Shown here: one piece after another, positions 17,532-26,782 of the stretch
How the letters are laid out: each line of letters opens with the position of its first letter
Position numbering within the stretch: position 1 is the stretch's first letter
NCBI GenBank assembly: GCA_001512485.1
Contig: LFRV01000017.1
Coordinates: 1 to 53,757, forward strand
Direction: 5' to 3'
From: Clostridiales bacterium DTU069
Lineage (GTDB): Bacteria; Bacillota; Clostridia; DSM-8532
DNA length: 53,757 nucleotides
Notes under the pieces: model-generated
Told to the model about the DNA's origin: nothing
What the model saw: the letters and a program-made list of their open reading frames with translations, nothing else
Database searches by the model: none
Program-made: the position numbers and the translations under genes

Positions 17532-18644
17532 GTGCTTCAGGCTTTATTTATTGTTTTAATTCCGTTAGGTATATTGTATTTATCGAGAAAAAACAAGTTT
17601 ATTAGTTTGGTCAGCCCTATCCTGTTAAGCTATGTCGCAGGTATTCTGATTGGAAACCTCGGTCTTGGCCTTAACGAGAGCATTTCAATGCAAATATCCG
17701 AAATAGCTGTGCCTGTCGCTATTCCATTCATTTTGTATGCGGTTGATATCAAAAAATGGCTGAGGATGACAAACAAGACTATAAAGTCTTTTATACTGGT
17801 TATAATAAGTGCGATAATAAGCCCTGTAGCGGCGGCACTGTTATTGGGGAACACCATTCCGGAAACCGCTAAAATTTCGGGAATGCTTGCAGGATGCTAT
17901 ACCGGCGGAACACCGAATTTAGTTGCGATAGGTTTGGCTACCGGGATAAATAATCAAACGCTGGTTCTTGTAAACGGCGCCGATATAGTTGTCGGTGGGC
18001 TGTATTTTCTGTTTATTATAGGATTGGCGCCCATTATGACTAAGAAAATTCTTCCGCCGTTTATAAAAGAGCAGGAAAGCGCAGAATTAGCGGCTGATTT
18101 GGAAAAAAGAAAAAAGACCGTTTTGGATATTGTGATTGCATTTTCGGTAATGATTCTGATTGTTGGTGTCTCGGCTTTGATCCCGATTTTAATGTTTGGT
18201 GAAATCCAGATTGCGGTATTCTTTTTAATACTGACAGCGTTGAGCGTGGGCGCCTCAATGTTCAAAAGGATAAGGGAAATACCGGATACATATAGTATCG
18301 GGCTGTATTTTATAATGGTATTTTCGGTCGCTATGGGAAGCATGGTTAATTTCAGCACAATCTTTACAAAATCATCGGCCAATATTTTAATATATACATT
18401 TGTTGTTGTATTTCTTGCAGTATTTGTTCATTTGCTTTTTGCGTGGATATTCCGCATCGATTCTCATACGTTTATCATAACTTCTGTCGCCGGCATATTC
18501 GGGCCTGCGTTTGTACCGCCTGTCGCCGAGGCAATACGCAACCGAGATGTTGTTCTTGCCGGCATCACTTCGGGGTTGGTAGGCTATGCTGTGGGAAATT
18601 ATATAGGTTTGCTGGTGGCATGGATTGTAAATATACTAATTTAA
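17532..18644 (+). CDS. DUF819 family membrane protein (YjcL-like)
   Basis: Integral membrane protein of 370 residues with about ten hydrophobic segments. It carries the DUF819 signature GMLAGCYTGGTPNLVAIG near residue 117 and the related late motif TSVAGIFGPAFVPPVAEAI, both re-entrant-like loops suggesting a transporter fold with internal repeat. Substrate unknown. GTG 17532 follows AAAGGGGA. A TATAAT (17471-17476) upstream may be the -10 of its own promoter. Confidence 0.85.
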   Translation: MLQALFIVLIPLGILYLSRKNKFISLVSPILLSYVAGILIGNLGLGLNESISMQISEIAVPVAIPFILYAVDIKKWLRMTNKTIKSFILVIISAIISPVAAALLLGNTIPETAKISGMLAGCYTGGTPNLVAIGLATGINNQTLVLVNGADIVVGGLYFLFIIGLAPIMTKKILPPFIKEQESAELAADLEKRKKTVLDIVIAFSVMILIVGVSALIPILMFGEIQIAVFFLILTALSVGASMFKRIREIPDTYSIGLYFIMVFSVAMGSMVNFSTIFTKSSANILIYTFVVVFLAVFVHLLFAWIFRIDSHTFIITSVAGIFGPAFVPPVAEAIRNRDVVLAGITSGLVGYAVGNYIGLLVAWIVNILI

Positions 18645-18691
18645 TTGCCTGGCCGAGAAATTTGTAATACTATATATAATGGTGGTTGAAA

Positions 18692-19453
18692 GTGAAAAGA
18701 CTTAATATCCCGAACCTAATTTTTTTGGTTCTCGGCTTTATAGGAATTGCCGATACCATAATTGTTCGCGTGTTTGTTCAGAACATGGATTTGGGCGTAC
18801 TTTTGCCTTCAGTAATAGGTGTCTTCTTTATAATTCTTTATTTAAGGCCCTTGTGGGACAAGTATTACATAAAGCTGAACAATGTGATTAAGCGCATTAT
18901 ATACTGGGGATTTCTTGTTTTCCTGATTATTTTTATAATTGTCGAAGGCTGCATAATACTTGGCGGAGTTTATAAGCCGCGTCCTGAACAACAGCCGGAA
19001 TATGTCGTTGTTTTGGGAGCGGGGATCCTGGGAAATGGTATGCCCACTCTTTCGCTGGCCAATCGTTTGGAACGCTGCATCGAATATGCCGCCGAACACC
19101 CTGACACAAAGATTATTGTATCGGGAGGGCAGGGAAGAACGGAACCTATGACCGAAGCCGAGGCTATGGCACGGTATCTTGTTGACAGGGGAGTCGAGCC
19201 GGAAAGAATTATATTGGAAGACAGATCGACAAGCACAATGGAAAATTTTAAATACACAAGAGAGATAATTGGAGAAGTGGACGAAATCGCTTTTATAACT
19301 AACAATTTCCATATTTTCCGCTCCGGCATGCTGGCAAAAAGGAACGGTTTTAAAGCATACGGCTATGGGGCGCCGACGCCCGGAATTGTTTTGGTAAACA
19401 GCTACCTGAGGGAATTTTTCGCTTTAATAAAATCGCTGCTGCTGGATTATTGA
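18692..19453 (+). CDS. YdcF/SanA family (DUF218) membrane protein
   Basis: Protein of 253 residues with three N-terminal membrane segments (to about residue 92) and a C-terminal DUF218 domain: VVLGAGILGNGMPTLSLANR, IIVSGGQGRTEPMTEAEAMA, EDRSTSTMENF and ITNNFHIFR. Members such as ElyC and SanA affect envelope integrity or bind nucleotide-like ligands; the activity here is unknown. GTG 18692 is chosen because GGTGG (18681-18685) is at normal distance; an in-frame TTG at 18686 is too close to it. It lies 47 bp after the DUF819 gene and may be co-transcribed. Confidence 0.85.
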   Translation: MKRLNIPNLIFLVLGFIGIADTIIVRVFVQNMDLGVLLPSVIGVFFIILYLRPLWDKYYIKLNNVIKRIIYWGFLVFLIIFIIVEGCIILGGVYKPRPEQQPEYVVVLGAGILGNGMPTLSLANRLERCIEYAAEHPDTKIIVSGGQGRTEPMTEAEAMARYLVDRGVEPERIILEDRSTSTMENFKYTREIIGEVDEIAFITNNFHIFRSGMLAKRNGFKAYGYGAPTPGIVLVNSYLREFFALIKSLLLDY

Positions 19454-19460
19454 CTTTTTT

Positions 19461-20006
19461 CTACTGTTTATTTCTATCCTTGACAAGGGTGTCTAAAATC
19501 TCCGAGTATAGTTCCTGGGGAAATGAAGTCCAGTTTTTGCATATATTCCTTGCGTCTTCCTTGGAACCTGCGGCTATTTTTATTTCAATCAACGGGAATT
19601 TATCCTCGTCTATTTTCAGAAGGGCTGTATATCCGTTGTCTTCATCAGGTGTATAATCCGCGGTAATCATCATCTCATTGCGGATATTTTTACGCATTGA
19701 TTTTATTATTTCTTTAACCCTTTTTTTCAGGCCTTCGGGGAGCATATGCTCGAACATGTTCAGAACAGACAGTCCTTTTTCAGTAATACCGTACATTTTG
19801 CGGCCGTTATCATTATCGACGCGTATAAGGCCTTCTTCAACCAGTTCACTGAAGTACTGCCTTAAGAAAAAGTAATTCATAAACCTGTTTTCGAGCATTA
19901 TTTTATTGAAGCGGATATCATCAATGGGAATATCCAGGCACCGCATGAAAAAGAGTATAAAAACCTTGTTTTCAGCTGTTTCTGAATAAATAATGTCTTT
20001 TTGCAT
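19461..20006 (-). CDS. DUF4364 family winged-helix protein
   Basis: Cytoplasmic protein of 181 residues. The N-terminal half is a winged helix (about 10-85, with FMNYFFLRQYFSELVEEGLI and GITEKGLSVLNMFEHML), and the C-terminal half a small alpha/beta domain. The DUF4364 family is largely restricted to Clostridia. Its DNA target and role are unknown. Start ATG 20006 with SD GGAGG. It converges with the YdcF-like gene (7 bp apart). Confidence 0.85.
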   Translation of the reverse strand: MQKDIIYSETAENKVFILFFMRCLDIPIDDIRFNKIMLENRFMNYFFLRQYFSELVEEGLIRVDNDNGRKMYGITEKGLSVLNMFEHMLPEGLKKRVKEIIKSMRKNIRNEMMITADYTPDEDNGYTALLKIDEDKFPLIEIKIAAGSKEDARNICKNWTSFPQELYSEILDTLVKDRNKQ

Positions 20007-20192
20007 AAATCCTCCATGCCGTTTTATTGAATTAATTATAACATAATGTTAAAATAATTCGATAGATAAAGCTTTTTATAATAATTTGTCTTAAATGTAT
20101 TAAATATGCGTTTAATGCTTAATATATACAATAATGAAACCGATATTATTTTTATGCGAAGGAAAAAATAAAAAACACAAAAGAGGATGAAA

Positions 20193-20879
20193 ATGAAAAT
20201 ACTTTCGTGGAATGTTAATCAAGGTAAGGACTACCGAAATTTGATTGACATGATCAATATTCTGAATGACTATCGTTCCGATGTTATTTTTTTGCATGAG
20301 TTTATAAATAACCGGTATGGTCAAATCCTGCGAAACACGATGGATGAATTGGGTTGGACATACCAGTATTTTACGGGAATCGGGTCAATGAGCGGAATAT
20401 TGATATTATCCAGAAAGAATTTTTCTCCAAGCAGGTGTAATTATAAAAAACCGTCAAAAAGCTACGGTTGGCTTGACATCCTTTTTGACGACTGCAGAAT
20501 AAGTGTTCTCGCTGTGAATATCCCGCATGATGACGGTTATATGATTAAAGACGAATACTGGGAACGGCTGTTGGAATACTCGAGGATAAAAACAGTAGAT
20601 GACTGTTTGATAATAAGCACAATGCATCCTGATAATGAGTCGCCCGAATATAGATATCTTCAGCCAATAAGTGAAATAACAAGAACCGGGTGGATTGATT
20701 TGATTCAGGAACACCAGAGTGAAAATCATAAAGAAAGAGGAGAAGGGAGCATACCGGAAAGATTTGATTATGCTTTTGCGTCCAGAATGGCTTATAATTC
20801 CGTAACAGCGGCATATTTATCAAAATATGAAAGAGAAAAAGGGTTCACAAGATCGGCAATGGTCGTTGAATTGTTGTAA
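20193..20879 (+). CDS. Endonuclease/exonuclease/phosphatase-fold protein
   Basis: Protein of 228 residues with the start of an EEP fold: ILSWNVNQGKDYRNLIDMI (metal-binding Asn), then DVIFLHEF where the usual Glu is present. The C-terminal SxDH motif usual in nucleases is replaced by RFDYAFAS followed by FTRSAMVVEL, with no His in the expected place, so catalytic competence is doubtful. No signal peptide. ATG 20193 is preferred over 20187 because GAGG directly abuts the latter. Confidence 0.7.
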   Translation: MKILSWNVNQGKDYRNLIDMINILNDYRSDVIFLHEFINNRYGQILRNTMDELGWTYQYFTGIGSMSGILILSRKNFSPSRCNYKKPSKSYGWLDILFDDCRISVLAVNIPHDDGYMIKDEYWERLLEYSRIKTVDDCLIISTMHPDNESPEYRYLQPISEITRTGWIDLIQEHQSENHKERGEGSIPERFDYAFASRMAYNSVTAAYLSKYEREKGFTRSAMVVELL

Positions 20880-20908
20880 TTTCTTTTGTTCGGAAAAGGA
20901 GAATGCAT

Positions 20909-21427
20909 ATGTTAGAGACGTTGTACAGGCGGCGGAGCATAAGGAAATTTAAAAATGTACCGCTGGAAAGAGAACGGATAGAAAAAATAACAAAAGCCGC
21001 TTTACTGGCTCCATCATCCTGTGGAATACGTCCGTGGGAGTTTATTATAGTCGAATCAAAACAGACGTTGAAACTGCTTTCGGAAGCAAAAGCAAGCGGT
21101 TCGGAATTTCTGGCCGGTGCGCCTTTTGCGGTAGTTGTGATTGCCGATGAAACGAAAAGCGATGTATGGATTGAAGATGCCGCGATTAGTTCTGTAATTA
21201 TTCAGCTTGAAGCGGAAAAATTAGGTCTCGGATCATGCTGGGTTCAAATAAGAAACAGAAGGACAGCCAACGGTGAATCTTCCGAAACATACGTAAAAAA
21301 AGTATTGGACATTCCGTTTCACTACAGGGTGGAATGCATTATTGCGGCAGGATACCCGGCGGAACGGAAAAAACCCTACAGCCAGGATGACCTCTTAATG
21401 GAAAAAATTCATTATGAAAAGTATTGA
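20909..21427 (+). CDS. Nitroreductase family FMN protein
   Basis: Cytoplasmic FMN-dependent oxidoreductase family protein of 172 residues. The N-terminal YRRRSIRKFKNVPL and AALLAPSSCGIRPWEFIIV blocks form the flavin site, and LGLGSCWVQIRNR and ECIIAAGYPAERK follow. It is a short member of the family (usual 170-220). The physiological substrate cannot be assigned. ATG 20909 is favoured by AAAGGAG (20895-20901); an in-frame ATG at 20903 is too close. Confidence 0.85.
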   Translation: MLETLYRRRSIRKFKNVPLERERIEKITKAALLAPSSCGIRPWEFIIVESKQTLKLLSEAKASGSEFLAGAPFAVVVIADETKSDVWIEDAAISSVIIQLEAEKLGLGSCWVQIRNRRTANGESSETYVKKVLDIPFHYRVECIIAAGYPAERKKPYSQDDLLMEKIHYEKY

Positions 21428-21494
21428 TCTAAATAATCAACAGCCCCCGGAACACATCTCTTCTTTTATTTCTTACTAAAATTTATCTTTTGAG

Positions 21495-21555
21495 CTATTG
21501 TTTAATACCTTGTCGCCGAAGGAAAGGAAACACTGTCTGAGCTATTAAACAATAG
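21495..21555. other. 13-bp perfect inverted repeat upstream of the aconitase operon
   Basis: CTATTGTTTAATA (21495-21507) is inverted as TATTAAACAATAG (21543-21555) with a 35-nt centre. It lies just upstream of the -35 box at 21568, so it could be a two-site operator or an ending hairpin of the nitroreductase transcript. No U-run follows the right arm. Confidence 0.4.
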
Positions 21556-21567
21556 TTTGTGTTTTGC

Positions 21568-21597
21568 TTGACATTAATTTAATGTTTCCTGTAGTAT
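21568..21597 (+). promoter_or_regulatory. Promoter of the aconitase-IDH operon with an internal palindrome
   Basis: A perfect -35 TTGACA (21568-21573) is followed by a -10 candidate TAGTAT (21592-21597) at 18 bp. The spacer contains the palindrome CATTAA-T-TTAATG (21572-21584), well placed for a repressor that blocks RNA polymerase. Confidence 0.5.
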
Positions 21598-21640
21598 AGT
21601 TAATGATACTTATGAAATGACAAAAACAGGAGTTGATCTG

Positions 21641-23572
21641 ATGGCCGGAACGATAACTGAAAAAATACTTGATAGGCATATAGTTGAAGGGAAGAAAGAA
21701 CCCGGCAGTGAAATCGCGATTCGCATAGATAACACACTGACGCAGGACGCGACCGGAACGATGGCATACCTTCAGTTTGAGGCCATAGGGATTGACAGGG
21801 TGATGACCGAACTGAGCGTTAGTTTTGTTGATCACAACACGCTTCAGACCGATTTCAGGAATGCGGATGATCACAGATATCTGCAATCTGTGGCACAACG
21901 CTACGGAATATATTTTTCGCGGCCGGGAAACGGCATTTGCCACCAGTTGTTTCTGGAACGCTTTGCAAAGCCGGGCAATACTCTTATCGGTTCGGATAGC
22001 CATACCCCTACGGCCGGAGGTATCGGCTGTTTTGCGATGGGAGCCGGCGGTTTGGATGTGGCATGCAGCATGGCAGGTGCTCCCTTCAGGATTAAATATC
22101 CGAAAATAGTAGGGGTAAGGCTTACAGGCAAGCTTCAGCCCTGGGTATCCGCAAAGGATGTGATTCTTGAAATATTAAGGCGTATTGATGTCAAGGGTGG
22201 TGTTGGAAAAGTCCTTGAATATTTCGGCGACGGGGTGAAGACATTAAGTGTAACGGACAGGGCGACAATAACAAATATGGGGACAGAAACCGGATGCACT
22301 ACAAGTATTTTTCCAAGCGACGAGATTACAAAGACATTTTTGGAAAGCCAGGGACGCGGAAGTGACTGGATCGAGCTTACACCCGACGATGATGCGCGAT
22401 ATGATGAAATTATTGAGATTGATTTATCAACGCTCGAACCGATGGTTGCGCTACCGCACAGCCCGGGGAACGTAAAAAAGGTTCGTGAAGTCGGCAGGAT
22501 TAAGGTGGATCAGGTTGCAATCGGTTCGTGTACTAATTCGTCTTTAAGGGATTTAAAGGTTGTAGCTAATGCCCTGAAAGGGAAAACGATATCGAAAAAT
22601 TTGCATGTTACGATCAGTCCCGGTTCCCGGCAGGTGGTTGAGCACCTGGTTAGAAGCGGGGAATATCTTGACATTGTCAGAGCCGGGGCGAGAATATTGG
22701 AGAACACTTGCGGCCCCTGCATCGGCATGGGCTGTGCCCCAAGCTCCGGCGCGGTATCCGTGCGCACATTCAACAGGAATTTTAAAGGAAGAAGCGGAAC
22801 GGCAGATGCCGAGGTATATCTTGTCAGCCCCGAAACGGCCGCCGCCGCTGCTATTACCGGGTACCTTACCGATCCGAGGGAATTGGGTGATTTCCCGGAA
22901 ATTGATATGCCGGATAAATTCATTGTAAACGATAATATGATCCTGCCTCCTCTGCCTCCGGAAGAGGCTAAAAAAGTTGAAGTTATAAGAGGACCTAATA
23001 TTAAACCGCTGCCGCAGTTTAAGCCGCCGGAAGACGTGCTTTCCGGGAAGGTGATTATAAAGGTAGGAGACAATATTACAACAGACCATATTATGCCCGC
23101 AGGCGCAAAGATACTGCCTCTTAGAAGCAATATCCCCGAGATATCGAAACATGTCTTCGAAGCGGTAGACAGTAAGTTCTACGAAAGAGCCAAATCATAC
23201 GGCGGCGGGTTTATTGTCGGAGGAGAAAACTACGGACAGGGTTCAAGCCGGGAACACGCGGCGCTTGCTCCGAAGTACCTCGGTATAAAAGCTGTAATTG
23301 CAAAATCGTTTGCCAGGATACACATGGCTAACCTGGTTAATTTCGGCATAGTACCACTTGTTTTTTCAAATCCTGACGATTATGATTCTATTGATATTGA
23401 TGACGATATCGAAATAAGAATCGGCGATTTAACGGATGACTTGATTTTGCATAATAAAACAAAAGGGAAAAATATTAAACTTATGCATTCCCTTTCAATA
23501 ATGGATTCTGAAATTCTATTGTCCGGCGGAAAGTTGCCGTGGATTAAAAAAAGCATGTTTGGAGGAAAGTAA
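21641..23572 (+). CDS. Aconitate hydratase (Aquifex-type)
   Basis: Single-polypeptide aconitase of 643 residues that isomerises citrate to isocitrate through cis-aconitate using a [4Fe-4S] cluster. Cluster cysteines are in GSCTNSS and in CGPCIGMG. The substrate-site blocks GSDSHTPTAGGIG and QGSSREHAALAPKYLG (swivel domain) are intact. Length about 640 fits the shorter Aquifex-type aconitase of many anaerobes rather than AcnA (about 900). ATG 21641 follows AGGAG (21628-21632). It is 3 bp from the IDH gene, forming a two-gene operon for 2-oxoglutarate and thus glutamate synthesis. Confidence 0.92.
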   Translation: MAGTITEKILDRHIVEGKKEPGSEIAIRIDNTLTQDATGTMAYLQFEAIGIDRVMTELSVSFVDHNTLQTDFRNADDHRYLQSVAQRYGIYFSRPGNGICHQLFLERFAKPGNTLIGSDSHTPTAGGIGCFAMGAGGLDVACSMAGAPFRIKYPKIVGVRLTGKLQPWVSAKDVILEILRRIDVKGGVGKVLEYFGDGVKTLSVTDRATITNMGTETGCTTSIFPSDEITKTFLESQGRGSDWIELTPDDDARYDEIIEIDLSTLEPMVALPHSPGNVKKVREVGRIKVDQVAIGSCTNSSLRDLKVVANALKGKTISKNLHVTISPGSRQVVEHLVRSGEYLDIVRAGARILENTCGPCIGMGCAPSSGAVSVRTFNRNFKGRSGTADAEVYLVSPETAAAAAITGYLTDPRELGDFPEIDMPDKFIVNDNMILPPLPPEEAKKVEVIRGPNIKPLPQFKPPEDVLSGKVIIKVGDNITTDHIMPAGAKILPLRSNIPEISKHVFEAVDSKFYERAKSYGGGFIVGGENYGQGSSREHAALAPKYLGIKAVIAKSFARIHMANLVNFGIVPLVFSNPDDYDSIDIDDDIEIRIGDLTDDLILHNKTKGKNIKLMHSLSIMDSEILLSGGKLPWIKKSMFGGK

Positions 23573-23575
23573 AAA

Positions 23576-24784
23576 ATGCAGAAGATTATGATGAAAACCC
23601 CGCTGGTTGAGATGGACGGGGATGAAATGACCCGTGTAATATGGAGATTTATTAAAGATGAACTGATATATCCGTTTGTCGATCTAAAAACGGAATACTA
23701 CGATCTTGGGCTTAAACACCGTGATGAAACCGATGATCAGGTTACGATTGATGCGGCTGAAGCTACAAAGAAATACGGCGTTGCCGTAAAATGCGCAACG
23801 ATAACGCCTAATGCGGACAGAGTAAAAGAATATAACCTGAAGAAAATGTGGAAAAGCCCTAACGCAACCATCAGGGCAATTTTGGACGGTACTGTTTTCC
23901 GCGCGCCTATTGTTGTAAAAGGTATTAAACCGGCTGTAAGAAGCTGGACCAAACCTATAATTATTGCCCGTCACGCATACGGTGACGTATATAAAAACAC
24001 GGAAGTTTATGCGGAAGGTCCCGGACAGGCGGAACTTGTTTTTACTGGAAACGACGGGCAGAAGATAACAAAGCATGTCCATACATTTGACGGCCCCGGG
24101 GTTTTAATGGCGATGCATAATACCGATCAATCAATAAAAAGTTTCGCCAGATCGTGCTTTAATTACGCTCTTGATCAAAAGATGGATTTGTGGTTTTCAA
24201 CGAAGGATACGATATCAAAAACATATGATCATCATTTCAAGGATATATTTGCTGAGATATACGAGAATGAATACAGAGAAAAATTTGAAAAAGCGGGTAT
24301 TGAGTATTTTTACACCCTTATTGATGATGCCGTTGCAAGGGTAGTGCGGTCATCAGGAGGTTTTGTATGGGCTTTGAAAAATTATGACGGTGATGTCATG
24401 TCGGATATGATTGCTACCGCTTTCGGAAGTCTTGCGATGATGACATCGGTGCTTGTATCGCCGGAAGGCTATTATGAATACGAAGCTGCCCACGGAACAG
24501 TCCAAAGGCATTATTACCGGTACCTTGAGGGAAAACCTACATCAACAAACGCAATGGCAACAATATTCGCCTGGAGCGGGGCCTTTAGAAAACGCGGGGA
24601 GCTTGACGGGTTGGAAGACCTCATCGATTACGCAAATAAACTTGAAAAAGCGTCCGTATCAACGATCGAAGACGGTATTATGACAGGTGATCTTGCGGCT
24701 TTATCCGAACTGGAGAATAAAACGATAGTAAATACGCAGGAATTTCTTTCCGAAGTAAGAAAACACCTGGAAGCATTATATTAA
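23576..24784 (+). CDS. icd: NADP-dependent isocitrate dehydrogenase, eukaryote-like type
   Basis: Enzyme of 402 residues converting isocitrate to 2-oxoglutarate, CO2 and NADPH. The N-terminus [15 protein letters not shown] and the blocks WKSPNATIR and GTVFRAPI, with the metal and phosphate ligands in [20 protein letters not shown], mark the subfamily shared with eukaryotic IDH1/2 and some Thermotogae and Clostridia, not the E. coli type. It starts 3 bp after the aconitase stop behind GGAGGAAAG, so the two are translationally linked. The operon lacks citrate synthase. Confidence 0.92.
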   Translation: MQKIMMKTPLVEMDGDEMTRVIWRFIKDELIYPFVDLKTEYYDLGLKHRDETDDQVTIDAAEATKKYGVAVKCATITPNADRVKEYNLKKMWKSPNATIRAILDGTVFRAPIVVKGIKPAVRSWTKPIIIARHAYGDVYKNTEVYAEGPGQAELVFTGNDGQKITKHVHTFDGPGVLMAMHNTDQSIKSFARSCFNYALDQKMDLWFSTKDTISKTYDHHFKDIFAEIYENEYREKFEKAGIEYFYTLIDDAVARVVRSSGGFVWALKNYDGDVMSDMIATAFGSLAMMTSVLVSPEGYYEYEAAHGTVQRHYYRYLEGKPTSTNAMATIFAWSGAFRKRGELDGLEDLIDYANKLEKASVSTIEDGIMTGDLAALSELENKTIVNTQEFLSEVRKHLEALY

Positions 24785-25045
24785 AATAAGCGGCGGCCTC
24801 ATTGATATTGGAAGCATTACCGGCATGAAACCGGGGATGCCGATTGCCTGCTTGCCTTACAAAACCGCAAGAAAGAACGCTCCTCCTGGGAAATAGAATT
24901 TTAAATTAAAAATACTGAAAAATTATATAGATTTTTATTAAATATATGTTACAATATAACAGGCTGTTTTTTGTCGAAACGAGTATGTAAAGGACAAAAA
25001 TCTTCCCTAAAATCAATTCTATTCTTAATCCAAGGAGGATGTATT

Positions 25046-26422
25046 ATGGAAAAGAATCCAGCAATCGGGTATCTTCCGGACGAACGGCCGCCAGTCTGGA
25101 AACTGCTTCTTTATGCCATTCAACAGGTTATCGTTATGTTTCCTGCAACTGTGGCTGTTGCATTAATCACTGGCTTCCACATCTCGACAACGATTTTTGC
25201 GAGCGGGCTTGCGACAATCTGTTTCATCCTTATTACCAGGAAACAAATTCCGTTGTACTACGGCTCCAGCTTCTCGTATATTGCCGCGATTGTCGGTTTA
25301 ATGTCATCTGAAGCGCTCCTTGGAGCTGAGCTGAATGAAAAGATAGCAGTGGCGCAGTTCGGAATTATTATGTCAGGTTTTGTATCGATTCTTGCAGGAT
25401 TAATTGTAAACCGTTTTGGCAAAGATTCGATAGAAAAAGTTCTGCCTGCGACGATTACGGGTCCCATTGCAATGGTGATAGGACTGACGCTTGCGGGTAC
25501 CGCTCTTAGCGACGCAGCTTCCATTGCCATAGATACGGCCGGTACCGTATCTGTCGCGGACGCGCAGATACCTGCCGCACAAAATATGGCCTGGATTATT
25601 TCTTTGGTTACACTGCTTTCTACTATCCTTTTTTCGGTGTATTTAAAAGGCTTTTTAGGCCAGCTTCCATTGATTCTCGGGCCGATTGTGGGCTGCATTA
25701 CCGCTTTTATTATCAAGCTTGCGACCGGCATTGACCTTTTCAAGGTACTGCCGGAAACAGCGGGTAGCGGAGTATTCGCGCTTCCTGTTTTTACACTTCC
25801 AAAGCCTACCTGGATGGCCGTTGCGGCGATTATGCCAATAGCGATAGCAACCATTCCGGAGTCAACAGCCCATGTGTATCAATTGGATATTTACGTGAAT
25901 GATCTGGCCAGGAAAAAAGGATCCGAAAAGAAATACAATATTGCTGAAAAATTGGGCTTGAACCTGATAGGCGACGGTATCGGCGATATCGTGTCCGGAT
26001 TTATCGGAGGCCCCGCGGGAACCAATTACGGCGAGAATATCAGCGCAATGGCAATAACGAAAGTCTTCTCGGTTTCGGTTCTTCTTGCGGCTTCCGTCAT
26101 TGCGATGATAATTTCGTGCTTTACGCCTCTGATAAACGCGATATACTCGATTCCCGTTTCTGTAATCGGAGGATTGGAAGTATATCTGTTCGGAGCTATT
26201 GCCGCACAGGGTATTGCTATTATGGTTGAGAAAAAGGTTGACCTGTTCAGTGCGAAAAATATAGCGATTATTGCCACGATAATGATTATCGGACTCGGCG
26301 GACAATATGCCTTCGGAGGCAATATTCCTTTCTTCGGGATACAGGTGCCATGCGTAGCGGGTGCCGCGATATTCGGAATCATACTCAATCTCATTTTGAG
26401 TATCGGCAAAAAAACAGAGTAA
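25046..26422 (+). CDS. NCS2 family uracil-type permease
   Basis: Cytoplasmic-membrane nucleobase symporter of 458 residues with about 12-14 membrane segments. Substrate-site blocks of the UraA group are visible: PIAIATIPESTAH (conserved Glu) and GGPAGTNYGENISAMAIT. The GSSFSYIAA block in the third segment also fits. Uracil is the likeliest substrate; xanthine or another base cannot be excluded. ATG 25046 lies behind AAGGAGGA (25032-25039); an in-frame upstream codon at 24971 has no support. No PyrR-binding sequence or purine riboswitch is seen in the 261-bp upstream gap. Confidence 0.88.
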   Translation: MEKNPAIGYLPDERPPVWKLLLYAIQQVIVMFPATVAVALITGFHISTTIFASGLATICFILITRKQIPLYYGSSFSYIAAIVGLMSSEALLGAELNEKIAVAQFGIIMSGFVSILAGLIVNRFGKDSIEKVLPATITGPIAMVIGLTLAGTALSDAASIAIDTAGTVSVADAQIPAAQNMAWIISLVTLLSTILFSVYLKGFLGQLPLILGPIVGCITAFIIKLATGIDLFKVLPETAGSGVFALPVFTLPKPTWMAVAAIMPIAIATIPESTAHVYQLDIYVNDLARKKGSEKKYNIAEKLGLNLIGDGIGDIVSGFIGGPAGTNYGENISAMAITKVFSVSVLLAASVIAMIISCFTPLINAIYSIPVSVIGGLEVYLFGAIAAQGIAIMVEKKVDLFSAKNIAIIATIMIIGLGGQYAFGGNIPFFGIQVPCVAGAAIFGIILNLILSIGKKTE

Positions 26423-26462
26423 ACCGGGAAAACCTAATTTACCTGTGGAAATAAAACAGAAC

Positions 26463-26490
26463 GGGAGATGGCACCGTATTGCTGTCTCCC
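26463..26490 (+). terminator. Weak terminator after the permease
   Basis: GGGAGATGGC (26463-26472) pairs with GCTGTCTCCC (26481-26490), a 10-bp stem with two G-U pairs and an 8-nt loop, followed by a T-poor tail. Confidence 0.45.
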
Positions 26491-26536
26491 TCCATAATCT
26501 TTATATAAAAAAATAGTCGTTAACGAAAAATTTTTG

Positions 26537-26564
26537 TTGACAGCTAGTAAAATGTGGGTATAAT
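26537..26564 (+). promoter_or_regulatory. Promoter of the riboswitch-controlled transglutaminase gene
   Basis: TTGACA (26537-26542), a 16-bp spacer and TATAAT (26559-26564), both perfect hexamers. It opens a leader of about 320 nt containing two riboswitches. Confidence 0.75.
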
Positions 26565-26593
26565 TATATTGTAAAAGAAAAGAGAAAAGATTT

Positions 26594-26702
26594 GCGACTT
26601 TCAGTCGATAATGGCAAACCCGTTGAAAAGCGGGGACGCAAAGCTAAAGGGCCTAAAGCGTAAAGCAATGGCAGCCTGGCTACCGAAATTGGGAGTTTTT
26701 TT
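26594..26702 (+). ncRNA. Cyclic di-GMP-I riboswitch, first copy (GEMM-I)
   Basis: The aptamer core matches the GEMM-I consensus in order: GGCAAACC (26613-26620), a GAAA-capped helix, GACGCAAAGC (26635-26644), GGGCCTAAAGC (26649-26659), GCAATGGCAGCCTGGCTACC (26665-26684). A guanine stands where Vc2 has G20, which in this class favours c-di-GMP over 3',3'-cGAMP. The P1 helix ACTTTC/GGGAGT (26597-26602 with 26691-26696) runs directly into a run of T residues (26696-26702), so a folded aptamer might promote termination. A 12-nt segment overlapping the 5' P1 strand can instead pair with 26733-26744. Confidence 0.9.
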
Positions 26703-26782
26703 ATTTCCTCGCAGACACTAAAGAAAGGGGTATGATTGAAAGTCACAAAAACTTAACATTATAAAATCAGGAGAATGCTAAG

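Noticed and set aside
24785-25045. Possible pyrimidine attenuator or purine riboswitch before the permease
   Set aside because: No PyrR-binding sequence, purine aptamer core or terminator was found; only a weak TACAAT -10 candidate.
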